A stretch of DNA of 64,000 bases from assembly GCA_031386985.1 (NCBI GenBank), contig JANNCV010000020.1:186001-250000 (forward strand), given 5' to 3'. Position 1 is the first letter of the stretch. Each line of letters begins with the position of its first letter. Origin of the DNA: JANJUB01 sp031386985 (GTDB lineage Bacteria; Armatimonadota; Fimbriimonadia; Fimbriimonadales; Fimbriimonadaceae). This document shows, in pieces, positions 48,908-57,832 of this stretch. The translations under genes and the position numbers were made by a program. The notes beneath the pieces were generated by a model. That model did not search any database. It had not been told where the DNA came from and saw only the letters and a list, made by a program, of their open reading frames with translations.

Positions 48908-49730
48908 CCAGCTTAATCGCCCAAATCCCGCTCCAAATCTTTCGCTTGAAATCGGCCAACGACGTACGCCCGTGAACCCGAACGCGCGGAAGCCGGAAGG
49001 GATCATCGCCCGGTCGTACAGGCCCGCCGCCCTTGTTCCACCCCGTTAGATATCCGGCCCGCTGAGTCTCGCGAACAACCCGATCGTCGAAGCGCCCGCT
49101 CGGATACGCGATGGTCGTTATCGGGCTCAGCGTTCGCCGCTCAAGCTCAGATTTTGAGCTAGCCAGTTCAATCGTTAGGTGATGAGCCGGCACTTGGGTC
49201 AAATCAGGGTGGGTAACGGTGTGCGAGCCAAAAGCCCACGCGTTCTTCTGAAGCTGGGCAATGTGTGGCCAGCTAAGGTGCTTTGCATCGCCCACCACCG
49301 ATGTAACGACAAAGACCGTGGCCGGTATTCCATGGCGCCGAAGGATCGGAAAGGCTTGTTCAAAGTTATCCCGATAGCCGTCATCCATGGTTATCACCAC
49401 CGCCTTTTTTGGCAGCGGGGTTCGGTTGAGTAGAGCGGTTTGCACGTCGTAAACGGTGAGGACGGCAAAGTCGTTTTGAACCAGATGAGCGACTTGCTCT
49501 TCAAAGTCCCTAGGCGAAACGGTGAGGTCTCGCACGAGCGGACTTTTGGCTTCCTGCGGCGTTAGGTCGCTTATACGGTGGTACATCAGGACGGGCACCG
49601 CGAAATCCTCCGTCATCTCGTGCTCCCTCTCGGGCTGCTTAGCCAGGAGACCCGGCGAGATCGCGACGACCCCTACGCTTGTCGGTAACGCCAGCAACAT
49701 CAAAACCGAACCTAAACGCGACGAATGCAT
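48801..49730 (-). CDS. Exported polysaccharide deacetylase (NodB domain)
   Basis: 309 residues from ATG 49730. Signal peptide (RLGSVLMLLALPTSVGVVAIS). The NodB domain: VPVLMYHRIS, VVITMDDGYRDNF (catalytic Asp and first metal Asp), FGSHTVTHPDLTQVP (metal His), AYPSGRFDDRVV, then PFRLPRVRVHG. Removes N-acetyl groups from peptidoglycan or exopolysaccharide outside the inner membrane. The last 35 residues are basic, unlike the family, and coincide with the antisense overlap with the AAA gene. Divergent from tyrS. Confidence 0.87.
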   Translation of the reverse strand: MHSSRLGSVLMLLALPTSVGVVAISPGLLAKQPEREHEMTEDFAVPVLMYHRISDLTPQEAKSPLVRDLTVSPRDFEEQVAHLVQNDFAVLTVYDVQTALLNRTPLPKKAVVITMDDGYRDNFEQAFPILRRHGIPATVFVVTSVVGDAKHLSWPHIAQLQKNAWAFGSHTVTHPDLTQVPAHHLTIELASSKSELERRTLSPITTIAYPSGRFDDRVVRETQRAGYLTGWNKGGGPVRPGDDPFRLPRVRVHGRTSLADFKRKIWSGIWAIKLASPRPVCSRAGFVGSPILATPQYLRASSRSMARGS

Positions 49731-49780
49731 AGACTGTGCAACAAGATTGTTGCCCCAAACGTGCCACAATTTCAGCTTCC

Positions 49781-50974
49781 ATGACCGTTGACGAACAACT
49801 TGCCATCCTGCGCCGAGGCACCACCGAAATCATCAGCGAAGATGAGCTCAAGAAAAAGCTCTCGCTGGGCCGTCCGTTGCGTATCAAGTTGGGCGTTGAC
49901 CCGACGGCCAGGGACGTTACCCTTGGCTGGGCCGTGGTTCTTCGCAAGCTAAGAGATTTTCAGCGGTTAGGGCACACCGCCGTATTGGTCATCGGCGATT
50001 TCACGGCTATGATCGGCGATCCGAGCGGTAAGAGCAAAACTCGAAGGCAGCTCTCGCCAGAGGAGATTCAAGTTAACGTTGAGGCCGTAAAACAGCAGCT
50101 CGGGAAGATACTAGACATCGAAAAAACCGAAATTCGCCCCAACAGCGAATGGCTGGGGGCCATGAATTTTGCGGATGTGCTTCGACTGTGCGGGAAAACC
50201 ACGGTCGCGCGAATCATGGAGCGAGACGACTTTACTAAGCGATGGGACGCTCACCAACCCATCGCCATGCACGAGCTGATGTATCCGTTGCTTCAGGGCA
50301 CCGATTCCGTCGCCTTGGAAGCGGATGTTGAGCTGGGTGGCAACGACCAGAAGTTCAATAACCTCATGGGCAGGCAGCTTCAGGAGGCCAGCGGACAAGC
50401 CCCTCAGTGCGTTGTTTTGTCCCCGCTGTTGTTGGGAACTGATGGCAAAGAAAAAATGTCGCAATCGCTCGGTAATTACGTTTCAGTGGTGGATTCGCCC
50501 AATGACATGTTTGGGAAAACAATGTCTATCCCTGATGATTTGATTAGGAACTGGTTCGAACTTTGTACAGATGTGCCGATGAGTAATGTTTCGGAGATGC
50601 TTCAAGCCGGACAGAACCCTCGCAATGCGAAGGTAAGGCTGGCGAAAGAAATTGTTGCGTTGTATCATTCGCCGGAAACGGCGGAGGATGCCGAGCGATA
50701 CTTTATCGAGACGTTTTCTAAGCGAAGTGCGGTGGTTGAGGCGACGCCTGCGGCTATTCCAGAGGAATTCAGCGATGAAATCGCCCTGCCCGCCCTGATT
50801 AGCATGCTGGGGCTTGCCAAGAGCAATTCAGCGGCAAGAGATTTGATGAAAGCCGGAGCTGTATCCCTGGATGAAGTGAAAGCGACCGACCCCACCGTAC
50901 GGTTTACCAAGGACGACCTGGTTGGAAAGATATTAAGGGTGGGCAAACACCAATTTCGAAGACTCGAAGCCTAA
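49781..50974 (+). CDS. tyrS: Tyrosine-tRNA ligase
   Basis: 397 residues, TyrRS of the TyrZ-like branch. Core RPLRIKLGVDPTARDVTLGWAVVLRKL, GDFTAMIGDPSGKS, GNDQKFNNLMGRQL, KMSQSLGN (KMSKS loop), and a C-terminal S4 RNA-binding domain (LPALISMLGLAKSNSAARDLMKAGAV). The HIGH motif, HLGH in most members, reads TLGW here. Start ATG 49781 fits MTVDEQLAILRRG. Divergent from the deacetylase by 50 bases. Cytosolic. Confidence 0.95.
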   Translation: MTVDEQLAILRRGTTEIISEDELKKKLSLGRPLRIKLGVDPTARDVTLGWAVVLRKLRDFQRLGHTAVLVIGDFTAMIGDPSGKSKTRRQLSPEEIQVNVEAVKQQLGKILDIEKTEIRPNSEWLGAMNFADVLRLCGKTTVARIMERDDFTKRWDAHQPIAMHELMYPLLQGTDSVALEADVELGGNDQKFNNLMGRQLQEASGQAPQCVVLSPLLLGTDGKEKMSQSLGNYVSVVDSPNDMFGKTMSIPDDLIRNWFELCTDVPMSNVSEMLQAGQNPRNAKVRLAKEIVALYHSPETAEDAERYFIETFSKRSAVVEATPAAIPEEFSDEIALPALISMLGLAKSNSAARDLMKAGAVSLDEVKATDPTVRFTKDDLVGKILRVGKHQFRRLEA

Positions 50975-51023
50975 AATGGTCCTCCCTAGGAGCGTTCGCT
51001 ACTCTCAACGCCTAGTAAACGGC

Positions 51024-51029
51024 TACAAT
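51024..51029 (+). promoter_or_regulatory. -10 box of a probable leaderless promoter (osmC)
   Basis: TACAAT ends five bases before the ATG at 51035; no Shine-Dalgarno sequence is seen. Confidence 0.5.
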
Positions 51030-51034
51030 CAAAC

Positions 51035-51457
51035 ATGAAACGAAGCGCAACCGCCGTTTGGAACGGCGATCTTAAGTCTGGCAGCGGCCAATACACTGCA
51101 ACTAGCGGAGCTTTTGAGGGTCTACCTTACTCCTTCTCCCGGCGATTTGAAGAGGAGCCCGGAACGAACCCCGAGGAACTCATCGCGGCGGCTCATGCCG
51201 CTTGCTTCTCAATGGCTCTATCTGCTTTTCTTGGAAACAATGGCTTCGTTGCGAATACGATCAAGACGACCGCCGAGGTCACATTGGAGCCAGTTGATGG
51301 TGCCCAAACCGTAACGAAAAGCCACTTAACCACAGTAGCGAGTGTTGACAACATTGACCAAGCTCGATTCAAAGAGATTGCCGAAGAAGCAAGGGCAAAA
51401 TGTCCAGTTTCAAGGGCCCTCAGTTTGGAAATCACACTCGACGCGACGCTTGCTTAG
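51035..51457 (+). CDS. osmC: OsmC-family thiol peroxidase
   Basis: 140 residues, dimeric OsmC fold. Reduces organic hydroperoxides with two Cys: AAHAACFSMALSAFL (about 55) and AKCPVSRAL (about 122), both present. GTNPEELIAAAHAACF is the OsmC signature. Preceded by a leaderless-type promoter. Shares four bases with the convergent gene. Confidence 0.93.
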   Translation: MKRSATAVWNGDLKSGSGQYTATSGAFEGLPYSFSRRFEEEPGTNPEELIAAAHAACFSMALSAFLGNNGFVANTIKTTAEVTLEPVDGAQTVTKSHLTTVASVDNIDQARFKEIAEEARAKCPVSRALSLEITLDATLA

Positions 51458-52380
51458 TGGTCATGACTAGGGTCACTTTCTTGCTTGGATTCCAAATGGT
51501 TTGGCGCTAGTTCCACCGCGCGGAGTTTTGGATTCACAAGGAGTGACGGCACGCTGCTCAAGCGTTTAAGAACGCCATCGTCTTTGAAAAACATGAGCCC
51601 GTAACGAGCGCAATTCACTTGATCCTCGCGTCGGCCCGTCTCCCGGTAGCACATCGCCGTCCATCGAAAAGCATCCTGTAAGGCGTCAGCCTGATCCTCC
51701 GTCATTTTAGTCAGATCATGTTTTTGGCGGACAATCGGTTCAAGATATCTGAGGGCCGCTTCGTAATCATGTTTCTTGCTTCCGGCATAGAGCCGACCCA
51801 GATCGCCCATGATTTCCACGTTTCCTGGATTTGCAGCCATTCCCTCGCGAAGGTGCGAAACCGCTGCATCTGAATCTGCCCGTCCGAGTAGATTCGCGCC
51901 CACCGTCCACCCGGGAATGAACTGGGGATCTAGCCATGTCATCAAACGAAACAGCGGAAGGGCTTTCTCAGGCCCGTTGTGAGCATGCCCTTTCATATCG
52001 GCAAAAGCATTGGATGCTCTCTCAATATCGCCAAAGATTCCTCTAAAATCGCGCTCCTTTGGCGGGATTATAGTCACAAGCTTGCTCTCGGCATCCCAAT
52101 GCTCCTTGTCGCTTGTTCCAACTCCCTTTTCACCTGATTTGAGTTCGGACGCGGAAAGGACTCGCATTTCAACCCCGTTGTGCAGGTACAAATCGGTTCT
52201 AAGCCAAAGCCAAGACGACATATTCGTTCGAAACTGTCCCAGAAGCGATGCGCCGGCGTGAGTTTCGTGGGCTTCGAGCCCAACTGGTGCTACAACCGCC
52301 TTGAGTTGGGGCTGCACGGCATCGACAAAGTAGGAAGTAACGCCGAGCCCAACGAACGCTAAAGGAAGTGCAGCCTTCAT
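51454..52380 (-). CDS. Membrane-anchored TPR-like protein of unknown function
   Basis: 308 residues. An N-terminal helix (LPLAFVGLGVTSYFV) looks like a signal anchor. TPR-like segments from about 150 to 260 (LPLFRLMTWLDPQFIPGWTVGANLL, AVSHLREGMAANPGNVEIMGDLGRLYAG, ALRYLEPIVRQ, AFRWTAMCYRETGR). MSSWLWLRTDLYLHNGVEM near residue 55 is a conserved-looking block. It is the third gene after an ABC ATPase and permease with one base between, so it probably assists that exporter. Family not named. Confidence 0.65.
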   Translation of the reverse strand: MKAALPLAFVGLGVTSYFVDAVQPQLKAVVAPVGLEAHETHAGASLLGQFRTNMSSWLWLRTDLYLHNGVEMRVLSASELKSGEKGVGTSDKEHWDAESKLVTIIPPKERDFRGIFGDIERASNAFADMKGHAHNGPEKALPLFRLMTWLDPQFIPGWTVGANLLGRADSDAAVSHLREGMAANPGNVEIMGDLGRLYAGSKKHDYEAALRYLEPIVRQKHDLTKMTEDQADALQDAFRWTAMCYRETGRREDQVNCARYGLMFFKDDGVLKRLSSVPSLLVNPKLRAVELAPNHLESKQESDPSHDH

Positions 52381-52381
52381 C

Positions 52382-53158
52382 TCAGATTGCCTGCCGATTG
52401 AACTTCGTCCAACCCAAAATCAGCATAAAAGCGCAATACCCGGCGGCATATGCAAACAATGCGCCAACGACCCAAAGCGGAACCAACCCCCATCCAGAGT
52501 AGGAAACGCGGCTCCCGATATCAAAAAGCCCATATTGCGGGAGGACAGCGTTGAGGACTTTGAAGAGTCCCTGCATTTCAGGCGAAGCTGAGGAATAACC
52601 CATCCCCAGGGCGCGGGTAATCAGCGTGGAGCCGAAGGCGACAATAAGGCTTGTGGTGATTGCGGCCGAGGTCGTCATCACGAGGCTGAGCGTTTGGCCG
52701 ACAGCACAAACTAACGTCAATCCAATCATTTTCAGCACCAGATATTGGAGAGTCACCAGTTCAAAGTGAACATTGAAAATCGAAAGCGCAATGCCCGTCA
52801 TGGCGGCAAGGATTAAGAACGAAACCCATGTTGCAGCGACCGCGCCGAGAAATTTCCCGAACAGCAAATCAAAGCGGCTGATGGGCCGAGCAAGCAAAGG
52901 ATACAGCGTACGATTCTTGATTTCATCGGTCATGCCGCGTGAGGAAACCATAATCGCGACAATCGTCGAGAATCCCCCGAGTACCGAAACGGCGAGATCT
53001 TTGGCGAAAACCTCAAGACCAGCAAAGCCAAAGAAGCCTAATGCTCCCGCACAAAGCACGATGAGGAAACCCAAAATTCCAACAACCCAAAGGTCTTTTC
53101 GTCGAACCGCATCCAACAAAACACTGCGAGCTAACGCTTTCCAAACTCTAATCTTCAT
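52382..53158 (-). CDS. ABC-2 type transporter permease
   Basis: 258 residues, six hydrophobic segments. Opens MKIRVWKALARSVLLDAVRRKDLW and carries EIKNRTLYPLLARPISRFDLLFGKFLGA, the ABC-2 motif that meets the ATPase. With the upstream ATPase it forms an ABC exporter, substrate unknown. Start overlaps the ATPase stop by four bases. Inner membrane. Confidence 0.85.
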   Translation of the reverse strand: MKIRVWKALARSVLLDAVRRKDLWVVGILGFLIVLCAGALGFFGFAGLEVFAKDLAVSVLGGFSTIVAIMVSSRGMTDEIKNRTLYPLLARPISRFDLLFGKFLGAVAATWVSFLILAAMTGIALSIFNVHFELVTLQYLVLKMIGLTLVCAVGQTLSLVMTTSAAITTSLIVAFGSTLITRALGMGYSSASPEMQGLFKVLNAVLPQYGLFDIGSRVSYSGWGLVPLWVVGALFAYAAGYCAFMLILGWTKFNRQAI

Positions 53159-54066
53159 GCTGCCCTTCCAATTGTTTCAACAAAATAGTCTTCCAAAGAA
53201 CCTTCCTGCGCGATGATATCAAGGATCGTTCCGCCCGATGATTGCACGCGTTGAACTCCCTGTAGCAGTAAGTCTTTGTCCCTGAACGTTGCCTGTACCC
53301 GTCCAGCAACTACCGAGGAAGCGCAAGCAAGTTCGCCTAAGACCAGATCGCCGGAATAGGTCAAAGCAAAGTGGCGGAGATCGGTTTTTAGCGCATCAAG
53401 CCGGCGCTCTTCAATGAACTTGCCGTTGTGAATGAGCAGGATTCGGTCGCAAAGCATATCTACCTCACTTAGTTCGTGGCTCGAAAAGAAGAGCGTGGCC
53501 CCTTGTCTCTGGCGATCCTTGAGGAGGTTCCTCAGCTCTTTGCGGCCAACGGGATCGAGTCCACTTGTCACTTCATCCAGAATCAGCAACTCCGGTGAAC
53601 CCAAAAGCGCTTGGGCGATCCCTACTCGTTGCAGCATTCCCTTCGAAAGAGTTCGGTTCTGTTTCCGGGTGGCTGCCCCCAGCCCCACTAAATCAAGCAA
53701 CTCCGTGGCTTCCCGTTTCAAGGGAGTTCCATAAAGTCCCTGGAGTTCGCCGTAGAGAGTTAGGGTCTCCAGGGGCGTAAGGTAGGGGTAATACATCGCG
53801 ACCTCCGGCAAGTAGCCGATTCGTCGCCGGGATTCAATACTGCCGCAGGCCAGGCCAAAAACTGAGGCTGAGCCCGATTTGGGTTGAACGAACCCCATGA
53901 GCGCCTTGAGCGTCGAACTCTTACCGGCCCCATTTGGCCCCAAAAACCCAACAATTTCTCCAGAGCTGACTGAAAATGACAAACCCTGAACGGCATCAAC
54001 ATGATTGCCTTTTCTTGTTCGATATTGAACGTGCAAATCATGCACGGCAATTGCGCTTGCTTCCAT
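53155..54066 (-). CDS. ABC transporter ATP-binding protein (ABC-2 partner)
   Basis: 303 residues. Walker A FLGPNGAGKSSTLKAL (about 40), Q-loop, signature NRTLSKGMLQRVGIAQALLG, Walker B ELLILDEVTSGLD (Val replaces the usual Pro), switch FFSSHELSEVDMLCDRI. C-terminal DUF4162-like part (FIEERRLDALKTDLRHFALTY). Start at 54066 gives the standard beginning; the frame is open to 54096. Divergent from the CocE gene. Cytosolic side of the exporter. Confidence 0.92.
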   Translation of the reverse strand: MEASAIAVHDLHVQYRTRKGNHVDAVQGLSFSVSSGEIVGFLGPNGAGKSSTLKALMGFVQPKSGSASVFGLACGSIESRRRIGYLPEVAMYYPYLTPLETLTLYGELQGLYGTPLKREATELLDLVGLGAATRKQNRTLSKGMLQRVGIAQALLGSPELLILDEVTSGLDPVGRKELRNLLKDRQRQGATLFFSSHELSEVDMLCDRILLIHNGKFIEERRLDALKTDLRHFALTYSGDLVLGELACASSVVAGRVQATFRDKDLLLQGVQRVQSSGGTILDIIAQEGSLEDYFVETIGRAA

Positions 54067-54118
54067 ACTTATTTTGATTTCGGTAAGTTCACACATTTCT
54101 TTAGGTTTTTGAACTCAA

Positions 54119-55906
54119 ATGCTCATGATTTCCCTCTTACTTCTCCTTAGCCACCCTGCCCCTGCCCAAAGGGCCAGCATCGCCCAAACCTATACAAAGC
54201 ACGAGTATCGGATTCCAATGCGGGATGGGGTCAAGCTTTACACGGCGGTTTATGTGCCCAAAAATGCCGATGCAAAGCACCCAATCATGCTAGATAGAAC
54301 ACCGTACAGTGCCGGCCCTTATGGCGCTGAGAAGTTTCCGTCCCGATTCGATGGCTCACCGAAATTCGTAGAGAACGGCTACATTTTCGCCTCACAGGAT
54401 GTTCGTGGTCGCTATATGTCTGAGGGCAAGTGGGAAGAAATCCGCCCTATCAATGCGAAGCCCGGAACGACTCAAACCGATGAGAGCACGGATGCCTACG
54501 ATACCGTGGAGTATTTGGTAAAAAACGTCCCCTCAAACAATGGTAGAGTCGGATTGTGGGGCATCTCGTATCCCGGGTTCTATGCCGCCGCCGCTCTGGC
54601 GAACAGCCACCCGGCGATCAAAGCCGTATCGCCTCAAGCTCCGGTCACCGAGTGGTTTTTTGGCGATGATGTTCACCACAACGGCGCTTTTTTCCTGCAA
54701 GATAACTTTGACTTTTACTTTGGTTTCGGCTATGATTTACCCGCTCCGGCGGAGGATCATCCCAACATCGAGGGATTTGGTAGCCGCCCCGATGCCCGGG
54801 AGTTTTTCTTGAATTTGGGTGCTGCGATCAACGCGGACAAGCGGTTTTACAAGGGCCGCATTCCATTCTGGCTCGACATTTGCAACCACGAAGCCTACGA
54901 CGAGTTCTGGAAAGCTCGATCAACCGCCCGATTCCTAACAAATGTCAAGGCCGCCGTCCTAACCGTTGGAGGGCTTTTCGATGCCGAAGATATGTACGGC
55001 CCCTGGGATGTTTATGCTGGAATCGAAGAAAAGAATAAGGGGGTTAAGAATCATTTGGTGGTTGGTCCCTGGACCCACGGCGGCTGGGCGGGAGGAACGG
55101 GCGCGAGCTACGCCGGATACAAATTCGGAACCAACACAAGTAGCGATTTTCGGGAGAACATCGAGTTTCCATTCTTTGATGCGTACCTGCGCGGTGATGG
55201 AAAGTTCGATCAGCCTAAAGTGCAAGTATTTGACACGGGAGCAAATGTTTGGCGTAATTTCGCCGAATGGCCGCCTACAAAAGAGACTAAACCGTTTGAT
55301 CTTTATTTGGCGGGGAATGGCCAGCTAAGCGAAAGCGGCCCCCCTGCTGGCTCGGATCGCTACGAAGTTGACCCTACCGACCCCATTCCCTATCAACCTG
55401 GAGTTATCACCCGCCGCCGGGCCAGCTACATGGGGGAAGACCAGACGTTTCTGAAGGATCGTAAAGACATTTTGCGCTATTCAACTCCGGTGTTGGACCG
55501 TGACCTGCGCCTTTGTGGCCCCGTTGTTGCCGACCTAAAGCTATCAACGACGGGAACAGATGCGGACTTCATTGTAAAGGTGATTGACGTCACGCCTGAA
55601 GGGGCGGAGCGGCTTGTTCGTTGGGAAGTGATGCGAGGCAAGTTCCGAAAGGATTTCTCAAAGCCGGTGCCCTTCAAGCCTAACACCGTGGACCGAGTGA
55701 GTTTCAAGCTCAACCCGCTGTTTCACACGTTCTTAAAAGGGCATAAGCTCATGATCCACGTTCAATCCTCGTGGTTCCCTTTGATTGACCTGAACCCGAA
55801 CAAATTCTGTAACATCTACAAAGCTGAGGCAGGAGATTATCAAAAAGCGACGATTTCGATTCATCGGGGAACGGACGGTTCAAGGATTCGATTTGGGAAG
55901 CTCTAA
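54119..55906 (+). CDS. Exported CocE/NonD-type hydrolase (S15-like)
   Basis: 595 residues. Signal peptide MLMISLLLLLSHPAPAQRA. Alpha/beta hydrolase of the X-Pro dipeptidyl-peptidase/CocE branch: RIPMRDGVKLYTAVYVPKNAD, QDVRGRYMSEG, catalytic Ser150 in GLWGISYPGFY, Asp in GGLFDAEDMYGPWDVYAG (about 287), His in VVGPWTHGGWAGG (about 320), and a C-terminal jelly-roll (SFKLNPLFHTFLKGHKLMIHVQSSWFP). Probably a periplasmic or secreted peptidase or esterase. Overlaps its convergent neighbour by 27 bases. Confidence 0.92.
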   Translation: MLMISLLLLLSHPAPAQRASIAQTYTKHEYRIPMRDGVKLYTAVYVPKNADAKHPIMLDRTPYSAGPYGAEKFPSRFDGSPKFVENGYIFASQDVRGRYMSEGKWEEIRPINAKPGTTQTDESTDAYDTVEYLVKNVPSNNGRVGLWGISYPGFYAAAALANSHPAIKAVSPQAPVTEWFFGDDVHHNGAFFLQDNFDFYFGFGYDLPAPAEDHPNIEGFGSRPDAREFFLNLGAAINADKRFYKGRIPFWLDICNHEAYDEFWKARSTARFLTNVKAAVLTVGGLFDAEDMYGPWDVYAGIEEKNKGVKNHLVVGPWTHGGWAGGTGASYAGYKFGTNTSSDFRENIEFPFFDAYLRGDGKFDQPKVQVFDTGANVWRNFAEWPPTKETKPFDLYLAGNGQLSESGPPAGSDRYEVDPTDPIPYQPGVITRRRASYMGEDQTFLKDRKDILRYSTPVLDRDLRLCGPVVADLKLSTTGTDADFIVKVIDVTPEGAERLVRWEVMRGKFRKDFSKPVPFKPNTVDRVSFKLNPLFHTFLKGHKLMIHVQSSWFPLIDLNPNKFCNIYKAEAGDYQKATISIHRGTDGSRIRFGKL

Positions 55907-56755
55907 GGAATCCAAGAATCCAAAGAGCGCTTCGTAATATTGGACAGGATAAAGCCAACGGCCTTCGGAGTGGTTCGAGTTTGGCAACCACACGATCTTG
56001 GCTAAGTCACCCAAAGCAGCGGCATTGTTTCGCGCGTCTTGGGGCTCGGCCAAGCGGTCGCGCTCCCCGTGGATGATCAGCGTGGGCAGATTAGCCCTCT
56101 TCAGGGCATCAGAAACGCTAACACTGTTCGGGTTGACACCTAAGGCAAGCGCGGAGATGGGCAAGGTGGGCCAAAGTGCAACCCGAAGCCATTTACCGCC
56201 GAGGAAGTTCCACCAGCCCAAAATCGCATCATTTAAGCAATCATAGGCGCTATCGAGCACCAAAGCGTCAATTCCATCCGACCTTTCCCCAGCGGCGAAA
56301 CACGACGCGGCGGCGCCCATGCTACTGCCATAGAGGATCACCTTTCCGCCTGGGATCAGAGCCTGAACGTAGTCAACGCAAGCCAGCACATCTTGTTTTT
56401 CGGTCCAACCTAAGCCGCATTTGCGTTTCGGACTCCAACCATGACCAGGAAAGTCAATAAGCAAACAGTTGTAGCCGCGCTGAGCCAACAGGAACGCTAC
56501 GGGCGAGAGTTCACTCCGATTCATCATGTAGCCGTGACAACAGATAACGGTTTGGGTTGAATCGGGAATTAGTGAGGGAACCCACCAGGCGGATAACTTC
56601 AAGCCGTCAAAGGTGTTGATAATAACGTCGGTTTGCGGTAAGCCCATTGCTCCCGCCGAAAAGAAAACCGGGGTTCGGAACGGGAACAGCGAAAACTTGA
56701 CCAGCACTAGCAAGAGCGCGAAGTACACCAAGACAATTACGGCAATGATGAGCAA
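55880..56755 (-). CDS. Membrane-anchored alpha/beta hydrolase
   Basis: 291 residues. N-terminal membrane helix (LIIAVIVLVYFALLLVLVKF), then hydrolase fold: TVICCHGYMMNRSEL (oxyanion), LLIDFPGHGWSPK, catalytic Ser in ILYGSSMGAAASCFAAG (about 148), Asp in IIHGERDRLAEP (about 235), His in LPNSNHSEGRW (about 268). Resembles the Ser aminopeptidase/lipase-like S33 group. Substrate unknown. First gene upstream on this strand from nagA is in the same direction but separate (12 bases). Confidence 0.87.
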   Translation of the reverse strand: MLIIAVIVLVYFALLLVLVKFSLFPFRTPVFFSAGAMGLPQTDVIINTFDGLKLSAWWVPSLIPDSTQTVICCHGYMMNRSELSPVAFLLAQRGYNCLLIDFPGHGWSPKRKCGLGWTEKQDVLACVDYVQALIPGGKVILYGSSMGAAASCFAAGERSDGIDALVLDSAYDCLNDAILGWWNFLGGKWLRVALWPTLPISALALGVNPNSVSVSDALKRANLPTLIIHGERDRLAEPQDARNNAAALGDLAKIVWLPNSNHSEGRWLYPVQYYEALFGFLDSLELPKSNP

Positions 56756-56767
56756 GATTGTTAGAGT

Positions 56768-57832
56768 CTAGCCTACTCGCTCTCCTTGAGTTGAAAACCG
56801 GGAATCTACTTGAAATTTCCGATTCAAGAGGGTGTAAGTTCGGGGCGGACCCGCCATTCCGAGCGACTTCCGAGGATTGTGACAGCACATCGAAATTGCA
56901 GCCTCCGGTCCAAAGTCTTCATAGAGATTTCGAAAGGCGTCGAGCAGCGTAATTGTGCTCCCGGCGAGGGTATCAGAAGATTTGATTCGAACTGAGCCGC
57001 TCGCGTCTACAACGCAATCTTGCCCCCACATATTGATCTCAGTATCTCTCATCAGACGGGTCGCCGCCGTTGAATCACTGACAGCCACGACTTTATCTAG
57101 AGGCTTCACTTTCAAAAGAAGCTTTGCGGTTTCCAAACAAACATGAAGCCGATCGTAAATGAGCTCGCAAACAACGGAGTCGTTTTGCAAGGCATAACCG
57201 ACAACACTGGCTTCGCGGTGATGGAGCGGCCTCATCGCGTTGAACATATGCGTCACGTGGAAAGCGCCAAACTCGAATCCACGACGAGCTTCGTCGTGAG
57301 TCGCGTTCGTATGCCCCATGCTAACGATTACATCACGCCCGCAGAGTTTGGTTGTAAGCTCAAGCGCATGAGGCAGCTCTGGGGCCAGAGTTGCAATGCG
57401 AAGCTGGGGATGCGTCAAAATTTCGTCCCACTCGGAGTCTCGCATCGGTATTTCTTCAATGCTACCAGGGGGCTGGGCACCGGGAAACTTGTGGCTGATA
57501 AACGGTCCTTCCAAGTGCACACCGAGAATCGCGGGGTGATCTGGCAAGCGCCGGATGGCGGCTAGAACGGCGGCCGCACTTGCGGTTACGGTCGTTGCCA
57601 GGAAGCCTTCATAGCCATCTCCCTCCAGCTTTTCGCAAAGGCTCAACAGCTCCTCGCGAGAAGCGCTCATAAAATCAATTCCCCATCCGCCGTGAATGTG
57701 TAGGTCAACAAAGCCGGGAATAAGAATGCAATCGGCAGGTTTGCTCACGCGCCTAAACTCGGGCGCTGGCCCCCACGTAATCTCGTAGGTTCCTAAGCCC
57801 TCTTCTCCGAAATATTCAGCAACTGTTGTCAT
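56768..57832 (-). CDS. nagA: N-acetylglucosamine-6-phosphate deacetylase
   Basis: 354 residues. Converts GlcNAc-6-P to GlcN-6-P in amino sugar recycling. Seen: metal HxH in GFVDLHIHGGWGIDF, LGVHLEGPFISHKFPGAQPP, His in VSMGHTNATHDEA, THMFNAMRPLHHREASVVG, catalytic Asp in AVSDSTAAT, and SDTLAGSTITLLDAFRNL. The end differs from the family: the usual G-x-I-x-x-G-x-x-ADLV strand is missing, and the N-terminal strand set is short, so the beta sandwich is reduced. Start overlaps dprA by four bases. Third gene of propeller-dprA-nagA. Confidence 0.9.
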   Translation of the reverse strand: MTTVAEYFGEEGLGTYEITWGPAPEFRRVSKPADCILIPGFVDLHIHGGWGIDFMSASREELLSLCEKLEGDGYEGFLATTVTASAAAVLAAIRRLPDHPAILGVHLEGPFISHKFPGAQPPGSIEEIPMRDSEWDEILTHPQLRIATLAPELPHALELTTKLCGRDVIVSMGHTNATHDEARRGFEFGAFHVTHMFNAMRPLHHREASVVGYALQNDSVVCELIYDRLHVCLETAKLLLKVKPLDKVVAVSDSTAATRLMRDTEINMWGQDCVVDASGSVRIKSSDTLAGSTITLLDAFRNLYEDFGPEAAISMCCHNPRKSLGMAGPPRTYTLLNRKFQVDSRFSTQGERVG

